Part shown: positions 1-12,400 of the stretch, in pieces
Position numbering within the stretch: position 1 is the stretch's first letter
How the letters are laid out: every line of letters starts with the position of its first letter
From: Marisa cornuarietis
Lineage: Eukaryota; Mollusca; Gastropoda; Architaenioglossa; Ampullariidae
DNA: 64,000 bases
NCBI GenBank assembly: GCA_004794655.1
Contig: SMMW01000090.1
Coordinates: 1,049,001 to 1,113,000 of the forward strand
Direction of reading: 5' to 3'
Made by a program: the position numbers and the translations under genes
The notes under the pieces: generated by a model
The model's database searches: none
What the model was told of the DNA's origin: nothing
Seen by the model: only the letters and a program-made list of their open reading frames with translations

Positions 1-3000
1 CCTTGTTTGTCGGGCCTATTAATTAAAGGAAAAATGAGCAATCAAAAACATCAAAGCTTAGAACAAACAGAAAATGACATGCTACCCTTAATGCAAACAC
101 TATCAGGTAATAATGAGTCAGTAAAGTAAATGTTTCAACCCTAAAATCATTTTTTAATTTTAAACATTGTCAGTAAGTCAAAAAGAGAAAAGTGTTTACC
201 TTTGTTTAATACAAAGTTTTAGTTATCTGCTTTAAGCTAGGCAAAAGTGGACGGAACAAATATTATTGAGACTGACCTGTGATGAAACTAATAATGGTTC
301 CAGTGATGAAAGTTACCAAGAAGCCGAGGACACCATACCACAGGTAAGAAATGTCATAAATGGAGAACTTATCACCTCTGATTTCAATACAAACATAAAA
401 CAACGAAAGATTAACTAGTGTGAAATCAAAATTGCGATCGCTTAGGGGATGGGAGAGAACTTTCTAAATAAAGAAAACATATTCACGAACAAAGTGATAT
501 CAAAGCTAAAATAATCCTTTTGCTGAAACAGATTAAAAGGCTATAAAATTACGCAAATATAAAGAAGAAAAACTTGGGAAACTTGGAGAAAATAGAAACA
601 ATGCTGATGACAAAGAAGAGACTACTATGAAAGGGAAAACAACATGAAGTAGGAAAGGACAGAACGAAACAAGAAAGTAAAATAATAAAAAGAGAAGAAA
701 GAAAGAAAAAAGAAAGTAAAGTAAAATGGTCGAAAAAAATAGAAGAAAAGATAAAGAGTACAAAAGGATAATGAATGAAAGGAAGAAGAAGAGCAATAGG
801 TGGAGAACAAAATAAATAAATAATGACTAAAATATCGATGATTACAAAAAAATGTTCGCATTTACTTACAGATGTGAGAGAGACACGTTTGTGATGTTAT
901 TGAAAGGATTAGTGTCCGTAGACATCACCACAATCGTCATGTTATAAAAAGAGGACGAGTAACTGTTACTTCCTGAGCAGTTGTGTGTCGGCCCCGGGGG
1001 TAAGGCACGTATAGGGGCGCCGTACATCTGGGCACCAACAGCGATCCACAGGTTTACGGCAATACCAGTAAGTCCACCGCCGATGGCGCCCTGGAGAAGG
1101 TAAACATGAATAAGTCAGACAGGAAATTATAGGACTGAGGTTAATGGAGCAGAATAGCTCTGTCTCGTCGTTGCATCAATTTCGTCTTCTTTTTAAGATC
1201 TGACTCTTCTCTTTCCCTACTTCTCTATCTTTGTTCATTGTCCTTTTTCATTGTCTAGGTTTCAAAAGTAAAGCTACCAGCAGAAGCTCACGTTATTCTA
1301 TAATCAGGCCAGATCAATTCAGATACACCCCTCACACACACACACAAATAAAAAAGGAGAAAGCTGAGAAATGAAATAGCAACAAGTAATAAGAATAATA
1401 ATGAACAATAAAGACGAAGATTGTATCCAAGAAAATCTTACGTATTTATTTCCCCAGGGAACCATTCCCGCCATAAAGAAGATACCGGTGACTGGACCAC
1501 CACAGACTCCAAAAGCCGTATTTGATATCTGAAATATTATCTTACTGTGGTAAAGTAGAATTTCTCTTACAACTACACACACGAACGAACGAATATTTAA
1601 ATTCAAAAACACAATCTATAAAAAGAAAAGATTAGATTAGTGACTAAAAAATAACAGAGACTAGGTAAAGGTCAGAACTTGGCCATATTGTGCAATGCCG
1701 TACAGTGGTACCTGTGTGACTGGACCACGCAGAGAGCGAATGAGGTATGCGAGACCAATAGTGAGACCGCCATACAGCAGCACTGGAACCAAGGAAGGTA
1801 AACTTCATTAGCACAAGGCAGTGGTAATATCTCTTTATCTGTCGGCTGGTCCTTCTGTTGATAAAAAATATCTTAAATGGTAATTCTTAATTCAAAAGAG
1901 GAAACAAATATTCTAAGCACCTAAATTACTTATAAATAGTAATTATTAATAAACACTGATAACAGTTTCCTAAATGTCTCATATTTTTTTCTCTAAAAAA
2001 ACAAATCACTGAATTCATCTTACTTTTGTACCCTTATGAAACAATTCGGGAGTAAACTTTTCATATCTGGCATTTATAACAAACATTTTTTTATATTTTG
2101 TAAGACAGAATTACCAGTGATTTTAGCAATGACAGTGACAGTGGCGTCCTTGTACCCTCTTAGAGGTCGTGCCAGGAGGTCCTCCACAGTATTGGCACCC
2201 AACGCATTAATACCGGAAGACAGAGTACTGGAGAAACAACAGAGCTTTGTCTAGGTTTCAAAAACCATTTCAACATGAAAAGAATTTTTGTTATTGTTCT
2301 CAGAACACCAAACATAAATTTTTAAGACAATTTCATATTTTAGATGCGTTCTCCTCTGTGTACGTTTACTCACTTTACTGTATACTACAGTTGTTACTTA
2401 TTGCTTTGATGTCACCTTATCGTACTTATGACAAGTACTAGTTTTGGCATGATAAAAACACTTTGTGTGTTTGCTAGTGTGTTCTGATAAAGGTCTCGAG
2501 AAACAGATAAAAGGTGTGTCGAGATGTCTGCATTTTTACCTGAGTGAACCACTGAGCAGCATCGACATATACAGACCAGGCATACCCGGCAGACTACCCA
2601 GCAGACTGGGGACGAAGTATGGCATCATCTGAAAAGTGACGTTATTTCCAGAGATGACTAAATCAGTGATATCGACTGGCATTCACTCTGAAGAAATAGA
2701 GAGAGAGAGAGAAAATACATACCACATCATTCCCTAAGCCTTATATCTACTCACCTTGTTTCTGTTATCGATGATGTCTGCCTGATAGGGATCACACCCG
2801 ATTTTGACAACGTAGGCGTAAAGCAAGACCCCCGTGAGCATCAAAATCGATGCATACATAATGTTGAGGGGCACGTTCAGAAGAAACGCCCTGCCATTAA
2901 CATGAACGGTCATTCTTAAGTGTGTCTAGCCTCACTGGGAGAGACAACGTACCCTTTTACAGTATACAAATGTGTAAACATTTTGTTTACAAACACTTAT

Positions 3001-3659
3001 GTGGCCGTTTAAAAAGCATTGGCGGGCACAAAAAAGAGGGGAGGGTTTTGTTGTTTTACGCCTAGCCAGTAACAATGGCTTTATCACGGCAGAGCAGCAA
3101 TTTCTGAAAACAGTGGCCGCATGATGATGAGGTTAAGAAGCATATATTAGAAGTGCTTTGTTTTGTTTTCTGCTGCTAAAAGAATTTTGTTAAGAAGTTA
3201 AACAGAAGAATTTATCTTCCGGATGTTTTATTTATGATGTTCAACCAGGAGGAAAAATGGAAATTGCATTTAATACTTTTAGATTGAATATTTAACAATA
3301 AGATATTGAAAATATATATCGGAACATTATACTGTTAGAGCAACTAAATTTGCACATGATCCTCCCAATTGTAATTCTCGGCGTTGCCTGCCAAATACAT
3401 GAAATATAATATCATATCATGGGAATATAATCATAAACTTTCATCTGAAAGTGTAGAAATCCTACAGGTTTTTTTTACATTTATTGTAACCGTGCTCTGA
3501 AGACAAAGCCACACCTAAAAAAGAGACTGATCACAATGCCCTGTCATAAATTTCATGTTTGAATAGATTTATTTGCGTGTACTTAACATCTTGTAATAAA
3601 TTAAGCTTAATCATTTGTGTAAAAGTCACTCTAGTGGAATATTTACATAATGTCATGTC

Positions 3660-3690
<31 letters not shown>

Positions 3691-6600
3691 GAAGAGAGAG
3701 TACAAAGACAATAAATTGCATATTTTTACCATTTCCAGTCAACAAGAGAGTAACAAAACCATTTACAGTTTGGCATCTTTCAGTGTCTTCATGGCACTAA
3801 TGCGTTGAACAGACGACTGGCTGAGGCAGTTGGAAAGCCACAGAAAGCATTCGCCAATAATGGTGGACCACAGTGAGTGACGCTCACGAACATCCGGGTT
3901 AATCCTGACATGAAAACAGAATGAAAATACTGGTGGTGGTAATGGCTGGGGATGATGACGACGACGACGACGATGACGATGACGACGACGAGGACGATGA
4001 CGATGACGATGACGATGACGACGACGATGACGGCGGCGACGACGACGACGACGATGATGATGATGATGATGATGATGATGGGAGGGGGGAGGAACCAAAA
4101 CATCGAAGCTTACTCGTCAAACTGTATTCTACCTCCTTCCGAGGCAAGGCGGACGGCTTGCGTGATACTGCCGACATGGAGTGTACCCTGTTGACAGAAA
4201 CACACACACAGCAGATGTATGGATTTTGTACTTCTTGTACAGTACGACAGTCAAAGTTTTCTTCACGGTCTCAGGTTTAAAAGAAAATAACACAATTGGC
4301 TTCTAAATTACATGATCAAGTGATCAACTACCGTTATAATTAAGCATATTCACGTGATGTCACGTAGCTCTCACGTAATCACAACCAGCACCCCCACCCG
4401 CCTTCCTGGAAATGGACACACTAGAACTTACCATAACGACGACAGTGCCGACGCCGATGAAGAAAATTACCGTTTGGATGACGTCTGTCCAGACAACACT
4501 CTTAATGCCCCCCTGTCCGGATGGAAATATTCGATAACTGTCAATACTAGATGAAATGGGGCGTGCAACTTCATTAAAAAAGCTGAGATAGATAAAGTCT
4601 ATTGAAGTTATAGGAAGCCGAATGTGTTAAATTTCAATCTGCTCTACAGTTACCTTAAATTAAACAATTTCTTAACACAACTCCGCCATATAGATATTTG
4701 TATGATTTGAGTGCTTGGAATGGAAGTAACTGAATTGATAGCGGTGGTTTGAAAAAAAATCAAAAATTGTCATGATGTAATTAAAATTCCGTAATTGATA
4801 TTGTATTTATAACTTTTTATTTTGCTTAAGTAGCATTACCAATAAAAGATTTAATAACAACAAAAAACTGTACATTAATACTGGAATATTGTCCCATTAC
4901 TTCAACAAAGTTCATGGTATTCAAATTGTTGTATTTCAAAATTGCTTTCCTTTAGGTTAACTATTTACAAAATACTTACCACTGCTGTATATAAAGTGCA
5001 TAAGCCACCCACAATAGCAATAGACACCCACAGAGGCAAATCGGCAGCTGAGATCATAGAAACAACAGCAAACGTGACAATATTAAAAGGTAGCAACTGT
5101 GACAAGTACTGCAAGGGAGAATGGGGACACTGAACAGTCCAAAGGGGGAAAAGGGAACCTCTGCTAGCAGAATTTACAAAAAAACTCATTATTCTTATTA
5201 ATAGGAACTGGTCTCAAAGACAGTGTAGCTAGTCATCTTAAGTGAGACAAGATGAAAGCCTTCAGTATCTGCAGCCTTGCTATTGCGTGTGCCCTGTATC
5301 GAGCCAACTTAATCCATAGATCCATAAAAGTTTATTTTTGAAATAATTACTTGTAAAGTCTCACTCATTGTCATTTGCATCAGGTGGAACAAATGCCACC
5401 GACACGTGTGCCCTAAGTTATCAACTATCCTGTACACGTAGATCTCCGGGGCTCATCGCACTGTTGGACGAGGGTTTGCCGAGAGATCACGCCTGCAAGA
5501 TGCTCAAGGCCGCTTAGGGAAATGCTCAGGCCTCGACAATAAACAAAATTTTACTGACTGGAGATGTGCGAATTGTAGAAATGACGCTGTTATACCAGAA
5601 AACACATCAAAAGGCGAAATAATCCATACTGTTCTTCAACACTCGATACAATGCTCGATCGCTTGGCGATGACACAACTCAGTTGTGGTCGTACAAGTCC
5701 TCCGCGCTGCTTTACTCTTTGTCGTCTATAAAGGATAAGCAGAAGACTCAGTCTGTGGGTACCATTTACGACATGCAGAGTAGAATGGATCTTCTCTCCC
5801 AGGCACTTGGTGTTTGCCAACTGTACCTCTTTCATCTGCTGTAGGACTAGTAGGGGACACAGGTTAGCATACACCATGAGCTCACGCGACCGCGAGAAAA
5901 GGTCCCCAGTTAGTTAATTGCCCAGCCCTTCTTTTGCTTGCCGCAGCGTCAAAAACATTCAACGTAACCCTGGAGAACAGTCTTCGGCAAGGTGTCATTC
6001 GGACGGCGTGACCGAATCAGAGCAGCTTCTGTCGCTTGACGGTGGCAAGTAGAGGCTTCTTGGGACCCACTAAGCAAGTAACTAACCTATGGGCGAAGTC
6101 GTTCGTCTTTTGATCCCTGTAGAAGATCCGGAGACGTGACCTGAAGGCCTTCATTTTGATAGTTTGGATCTGCCGCTCCGATTCTGTGAGTAGGTCCACG
6201 TCTCGCAGCCCTACAGCGTAATGAACATAAAAAATTGGTGCGGTAATATGGACCTTCTACTGTCCCAAATTTTTTTTGTATGGTCATCGCTACTGTCACT
6301 GTCGTGATCATGAGACGTACTCCCTCTGCACAGCTACTGTAACCCTTCCAGCTGTACTACGTCCATTCGGATCTTGCATTTGTTCCCCGTGATTTTGCTT
6401 TTGTCCGTGCTGATCTCCACCCTGTACACGCTCGCACTGGCGGCGAGTTTGTCCCTGAGGGTCTGTAACTCTCTATTCCTGTCCGTCATCAGATCGATGT
6501 CGTCATCGGAAGCCAAGAAGGTGTGATGGTCCTGGAGTGTATATCGCACAATCGTCTCCAGGGAGATCCTTGGCATAATACAGGTCTTCTTCGATGAGGA

Positions 6601-9600
6601 CCCTACTGTTGAAGATATGTGTACCATCATGTTTCGTCAGTGGGCTTAATTTGTTTAGCGGTGTCCAACTCCTCTTCAAGCACCATGACAGACCTTGTTC
6701 ATCGACTTGTCAATGATGTCGACATGTCTGCCCTGGCGCGAACACGAGGACCCTGGTCTAAAGGAGGCGTTCCTCGGCGTGTTGGGTCCCGTTTCATGAG
6801 CTAGAGCCTGTCCAGTGTCTTCGTCGGATAAGGTCATACTCCTGGATGCCGCGTTGTCATCCTGTTTTTCTGTGGAGGTGTACTTCATTAGTTTTTTTCT
6901 CTCCACAGATAACCATCAAGACAGCAGGACCAGAACGCTTGGTCGCGAGCACGTGACAGTAGCTTCAAACCAGTGGGTACTTCCTTAGTGAAAAGTTTTA
7001 ACCGAGAAGTCGTACCGAGCACCTGTTTTACTATCGGGGTTTTCTCCTGGCAAGGGCATTATACTTGTTTAGGATCAATGCAGACGATATCTCCATCTAG
7101 GTAGTGAACGGATCTCGTAATCAAGCTTGTGACGGGTAGCTCACAGACCTGTTATTACCCAAACTCGTCTGACTAAACGCCACTAGTAGAGCTACTACGA
7201 AGTTAGTACATTCTCTTTCTCTCTTCACATATTTATCTTACTGACCTGTTTGTAGGGCTATAGCTGTCGAGAAGGTGGCAACAGCCATGAGGAAAACCTG
7301 CAAATATAAAAAATGTATGCGAGGCTTTCAAAACAAAAATCTTTGAGATTAAATTTTCTTTCTTCTTTGACTATAGAAGATGACATTATCACAGGGGATG
7401 AAGCATTACACTACCTCTTTAACCATCGAAAGTTGTTTCCACTGACAGTCAGCTAGCATGTCAGGTGAGCAACTATCCTGCATCAGTTATAAAGGCTAAG
7501 CCAATACAACATTTCTTTCCACCAACACATCACTTAAACTTCTGGGAGGTCGGGAAGGCTTCGGCGTTATGCCATCTGGTTACTATCGAAGAAAGAATTT
7601 ACTCCAAAAATTATATTTCTTTTTTTGACTGTACAAGATAATATCACTATGGAGAATAGAGAGCAGGCAGAGGGAAGTAAAAATACTCAATATGTGACAT
7701 TAAGATAGAGGTGAGCTTTTCAGTGGCTTGCAAGGGCTACAAGAGGTTGCTTAGGAACCAGATGCCATCGATTCCTTGCTAGGAATCCCGATGAGTCATC
7801 AAACACACAAAACGACAGCATTAGCTTATATCCTTTTATGGTGATGTGGGCAAGTTTCCTTTGAAAGAACAACTACAGAGAAAAGTCTTCCAGAAAAGGA
7901 GGAGTTCAATCTTTTATACACATCTAAGGTAAAGGGCTGGCCTCTGAGTGGTCAAGATAATGTTCACTGCCTCACTAGCAAAAGTGCTAAGGAATGAAGA
8001 GGAGATCGACTGCTGTAGAGGTGGATAAGACCCACTCCGGACCGGTCAGTGTCAAATTAATAAGGTAATTAATAAGGTTGTAAGTAGAGAAACCCGTCTT
8101 TATTCCCGAAGCAAACGATATATTCTCTTGTACTTCTTACGTGACGAACAATTCAGAAACACCAGAAAACGCCATGTTTGAGTGTAACAATTCCGCACCC
8201 GAAGAAGGGGGGAACGGGAAGCAATCGGGGGATGTTACCACATTATGGTAACGCTGACGAACAACAAAAAGTAAGCGGACCCAGCATATTAACGGGAAGG
8301 GGAAAAGGACACGAGACGAACTAACAGTCTTTTGTCATAACGCGCCACGAGAGAGGGGAGGGGCAACTGGCAACTCGTCCACAGCGGACGTGGCTACAAA
8401 AACAAAGTCCAAAGTCGAAGAAACAGCGCGCAGGAACATTTGGGAAAGAAGGGGATCAGACAAAGTGTCAACCCGCGCTAGACATTGCTATTGTCTTTAT
8501 CGCTGTCAGAGGGCGGTTACTCACCTGACCAGTAAAGCGCCCACACGCCAGGCACGTGCTACCTTAAGGAGACAACTCTTTTTATATTTAAAGAGGTAGT
8601 GTAAGCATTTTAATTCCTAGGGTCATGTCATCGGTATTGTCAAAGAACTTCTTTTTAAATTAATCTGCCACGCGCATGCGAGAAGCTAATTACATGTGGT
8701 AATGAGAGAGAGGGGAGGCAGTTATATACGCAAACACCTAGAGAAAATGACAACTAAAAGGTATACCTTTAAATCTGACAGGCTGATGATTGCACTTTAG
8801 TAGTGATGATTGCATACGAGAGGAGCACTAAAGAATATGTGGAAATGCGTTTTGTTTTATAGAAAAGTAAAAACGTTCTTCTGCCTACCGTCTGCAGCAT
8901 GCCAAGGCTGGTAACGAGCAGGCGGACGCACTTGGAATCGAACCTCAGCTCGAGGTACTCGTAGACGCTGGTGATGTGCAGTGGGTACATGAGGGGCACC
9001 ACGGTGAACAGACCCACGATGTAAGATAAGGCCATACCGTAGCCTGTGAACATGACCATCGTACCAGTGTTGAACACATCGGCAGGTATACCCATCAAGC
9101 CGATGGCCGATTGGAAGGTGATGAACATTGAGAGACAAACTGGAATCATCGACATCTGCCGGTTGCCGAGAAGATACTCCACCTGCCGCCGTATTTATGA
9201 AGTGAGAGTAAGTCATTCCTCCAGGGCAGTTGAAGAAGTCAAGGAAAAAGTTTTCTTTTCGTAGTAACAGTGCTGTGCCCAGACCCTGAGGATATTACTT
9301 TATGTTTCTTTACTGCAGGGCATTTTGCTGTCGCTTTATAACTACAGCCTTGTGAGTAAAACAACATCTGCGGCGTCTTGACACCATGTCATAATCTGGA
9401 ATCAAGACTCTTATCCTTATGTTCCCCTTGATGTCTCAAGGCAGAAACGTACTCTCACTTCTTAATTTAACTACGGGCCCTCAAACGAAACAAACATTTA
9501 AAAAACAGTCCAGAAATGTGTTTGAAAGTTAACCTAGATAAAACAAAAATTGTTGTCTTTCGCAAAGATGGTCACCTGACATTGAGGAGAAAATGGGTCT

Positions 9601-10173
9601 ATGGGGAGGAAAAGCTTGAAGTGGTAAATGCATATAGATATCTTGGACTGATTAAGGTTATTGAAGCGTCCAGTCACAATGTCTGAAATCAGACGACATG
9701 CTGTACCTGTGTTTGAAGTCTGTGGTGATGGTGTAGGTATAGGAGTCTGTGTGTGTATGAGTTGATATACTCCTAGATGTTGTGTTTTAAAGTGTATGTA
9801 TATTTATGTATAGAGCTCTTGATGCATATATTTGTAAAAGTCAGCTTTAAATGTTGTTGATTATGATTGGATTATGTTCTAAGATGTGTAATTATAGTGG
9901 CAGATGCTCGCACCTTGCGAAGCTATGCTGAAGACATAAAGAATCAAACAAATTAATCAATCTCTGTCTCTCTTTCTCTTTCTCAGAGATGTTTAAGCGA
10001 TGCTTTGGATAACAAAACTCTCAAAATAACATCGTTTCACAAATGAAAATGGCTCGTCTACAAACCTTTGTTTTCTGGCCGCCCCTGTACACCGCAAAGA
10101 AAATCCCGATACCAACGGAAACTACCATCAGGGCGGCCATGACGACGTAGTCAAACCAGTGAAGATAATTCAT
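1..10173 (-). CDS. SLC5-family sodium-coupled monocarboxylate transporter-like, copy A (3'-truncated by window edge)
   Basis: Multi-exon symporter gene read right to left. Exons: e1 10066-10173, e2 8889-9182, e3 7246-7297, e4 4980-5047, e5 4432-4512, e6 4114-4187, e7 3767-3904, e8 2755-2890, e9 2540-2628, e10 2115-2227, e11 1712-1782, e12 1442-1528, e13 870-1090, e14 277-377, e15 from 15 to beyond base 1. All have GT-AG borders, open frames and phases matching copies B and C. The start ATG has context acaagATGa and begins MNYLHWFDYVV, the first membrane segment. Family landmarks are TSVYEYLELRFDSKCVRL in e2, GGIKSVVWTDV in e5, LPGMPGLYMSM in e9, INALGANTVEDLLARPLRG in e10 and the SIYDISYLW segment in e14. 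These fit plasma-membrane Na+-coupled uptake of small carboxylates or vitamins, but the substrate cannot be told from sequence. e13, the extracellular loop, is 21 nt shorter than in B and C. Most of e15 and all of e16 lie outside the window. Confidence 0.88.
480..830. repeat. Purine-rich tract, intron 13 of copy A
   Basis: About 350 bp, mostly A and G on the + strand (pyrimidine on the coding strand), between exons 14 and 13. B (17270-17580), C (55860-56580) and, in the opposite sense, P (49010-49440) have the same. Confidence 0.7.
3660..3690. repeat. TG/GA dinucleotide repeat, intron 7 of copy A
   Basis: Coding strand (CA)n starting about 87 bp after the exon 7 donor. Confidence 0.8.
3951..4080. 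repeat. GAC/GAT/GGC triplet microsatellite, intron 6 of copy A
   Basis: About 130 bp of triplets lying between exon 7 (acceptor at 3905) and exon 6 (donor at 4113). On the coding strand it is CAT/CGT/CGC. B and P have a triplet array at the same intron position but of other composition. Confidence 0.9.
5890..6905 (-). mobile_element. Degenerate RTE-type reverse transcriptase fragment in intron 3 of copy A
   Basis: On the - strand, broken frames carry the reverse transcriptase block DDIDLMTDRNRELQTLRDKL and ISTDKSKITGNKCKI. Farther on come LLTESERQIQTIKMKAFRS and DFAHRLVTCLVGPKKPLLAT, the typical region after the reverse transcriptase in RTE elements. The catalytic region reads LASDDDIDLM with a small upstream deletion. 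Several frameshifts; dead. Confidence 0.7.
9480..9965 (+). mobile_element. Non-LTR retrotransposon 3' fragment in intron 1 of copy A
   Basis: A + strand frame reads VNLDKTKIVVFRKDGHLTL and EKLEVVNAYRYLGL, the thumb region of a reverse transcriptase, followed at once by a non-coding tail with TG-rich and TATA-like runs and ending gacataaagaatcaaac. The body is deleted between thumb and tail. Inactive. Confidence 0.65.
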
Positions 10174-10199
10174 CTTGTCATCCACTGGATCTTTTCAGA

Positions 10200-12400
10200 T
10201 TGTCGTCAACTGACAATAAAAGCGTAGAATATTAAAATAATGTCATAAAACTCTCGCCCATTCGCCAATGGTGACTATTGGTAATCTCTCCAGCTAGTAC
10301 TTTTACCACTTCCTCTGTCTCCATTTTCTTCTTGGTCCAAATTTACCACTTAATGGAAATGCGTAGCATATCAAACAGGCCAACCAGCTAGCTAAAAATA
10401 TTTTTTTAAGAAATTTATCTATGCGCGTGTTTCTAACATTTTTTGGTAACAGAATTACTTATGCGCGCGAGAGAGCTAGAATAAGGCATATACTCAAATT
10501 ATGCGATTGTCAAAGTCACAATATTTAGCACCGTAGTGGAATAATTTTGGAAGGATATGTGAGTCACGGGATACTTTTCTTGTTGAGGACACATAAAATA
10601 TAAACACATTTCGTACTTTCAAAATGAGTTGTACATGTTATAGTCTAATCGTCTAGAGACAGTGTGTTTAAAAAAGCTGGTACACAACTGGTACACAGAT
10701 AACAACGTTTTGCAAAACGTGTGCGTATTTATTTTCGCCCTGCACGATGTTGTGTTTTGTACTTCTACTCCTTTGTCTCCATTCGTGTATACAGAAAAAA
10801 ACCAAGTCCTTGCTAATGCTCTTTAGCTATTCCACCCATTGATTGACTGCTTGTGTTTGTTCACGTTATTAAGAAACATTCAAATGATGATTGTTCAAGC
10901 TGTCGCAAAGTAATAAACTCTGCTAATTATCACGTACTTTGCACGCTGTGCTCTTCCTGGTTCGGCGTTCTAACATTTTCATTGGATGGTCAAAAGACCT
11001 TACGAAACCCAGGGAAATGTTTGGAGGTACGCGCTGTTCGTCATGCCGTTTGGCAAATCATTCGGCATAGAATCTTTTGGAGTTTCGTAAATTATAATAA
11101 ACTAAGTACTTAATGTGTAGTGATCTTAGGTTGCTTTTTTCAAGCTTAAAAAGAGCAGAGATATTTATACTAATGATCCCGTCCTGGAGGCAAAGTAAAA
11201 TCTGTCTTTTACAGAGTGTGGACCGAGAACTGCAGTTTCCTTAACGCTTATTCTCGTGCAGTTAAACACGGCTTTACAGCTTTTCTTGGTGCTGCGGAAC
11301 AGATAAATGTTTTACTAATAGTTTTTCTATTACTAAAGAAGAAAATTAGCCGTAATATTACAGAACCTATTTGTCGTATCAGAGCCGAACTATTTATATA
11401 TGATCATTTGGACAAGTCTGATCTGACAATAGTATTGTATATAACTCGTGTCTCCCAAAGGAAATAAACAGTATTATAGATTCTAAACGTTCGTGACCGT
11501 GAGAACTAACAAGGATTTTGCAGAGTCGGAAACAATGCATCAATGCTGATTATTTTCATTATTTTCAGACATTTCCCGCACTTTTCCACCCTTGCGAGAA
11601 CTGAACATTGTCATGTTTCCAACACACTAATCCCCTTTTTTTAGATGAAACTTGTCAACGATTGAAGAATAAAGAAACAAGATAATGACAAAAAGAAAGA
11701 TTAAAATAAAATCCAAATAAAATGTGAAGGTCTGTTTTGCCTTGTCAAAGAACCCAAGCAGCTTGTAAATGGAACTTAAGCGGAACAAAAAAAGATTACC
11801 GTCGTTTAGCGACGCTCTCGAGGACGGTCAGAAGCTGGTCGACTCGGTAGTTTCAAGCAAATTTGAAAAGTCTGTGCTGTCCGTCACAATACGAAAATCT
11901 GAATTGGAGCCCTCTACTTGATTTCCACATGTGGCTCGACCTCTATAGTCGTGTTGGTGAGTTAGTGACTTGCACAGAGCGCGCACGCGTGTCTCGCGTC
12001 TACAACAGCACACGCAGGCCACGTCGGTGTTGAGAGAAAAAGGATTGAACTATGTACGGCAACAATGTACGTGCAAGAGGTGATAACCCAAGACTCCTCT
12101 TGGCAATGAATGCTTAGGCCGCCGAAAGCCTATACACAACTATATAAAATCTCTACCTGCTCCTTACAGTCTTCTACGTTTGTGGCTGTAAACCTGCTAA
12201 ATACCAACACTATTCCAGGCTAGCCAAATAAATAAGATGGACATCAACCCACGAAGAAAAACTTAGTTAGCATGATGCCAACGAGCCTGTTCTGTGTTGG
12301 TGCTGTTGAAATTACGAAACTCAGCACAGAATAAATTGTGGGTTTGTTCTTTGTGAACAGCTGATTAATATTAATAATATGATAATAAATGGCTTGCACA
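10200..12400. repeat. Upstream duplicated segment, copy 1 (5' of gene A)
   Basis: Intergenic sequence 5' of copy A that recurs 5' of copy B and again at 33.9-35.3 kb. Shared blocks include gactgcttgtgtttgtt near 10850, tggaccgagaactgcagttt near 11220, gacttgcacagagcgc near 11970 and acgagcctgttctgtgttgg near 12280. Open frames in it (10853-11113 and 11216-11467) are broken in the other copies, so I do not call genes. It came along with the gene in each tandem duplication and may contain promoter, enhancer or 5'-UTR exons. Confidence 0.6.

Noticed and set aside
533..861. Phe/Leu/Ser-rich frames that look like membrane proteins
   Set aside because: They arise from the pyrimidine-rich strand of intron 13 and are not conserved in sequence between copies; likewise 17058-17633 and 56217-56830.
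3763..4280. Open frames of poly-Asp, poly-Ser and poly-His type on both strands
   Set aside because: They are translations of the GAC/GAT microsatellite running into exons 6 and 7; the splice sites on both sides place the repeat in an intron. The same holds for 22772-23207 and the right-hand part of 46590-46910.
11216..11467. Possible 83-codon gene upstream of copy A
   Set aside because: The homologous stretch 5' of copy B (about 30870-31320) has insertions and stops that destroy the frame.
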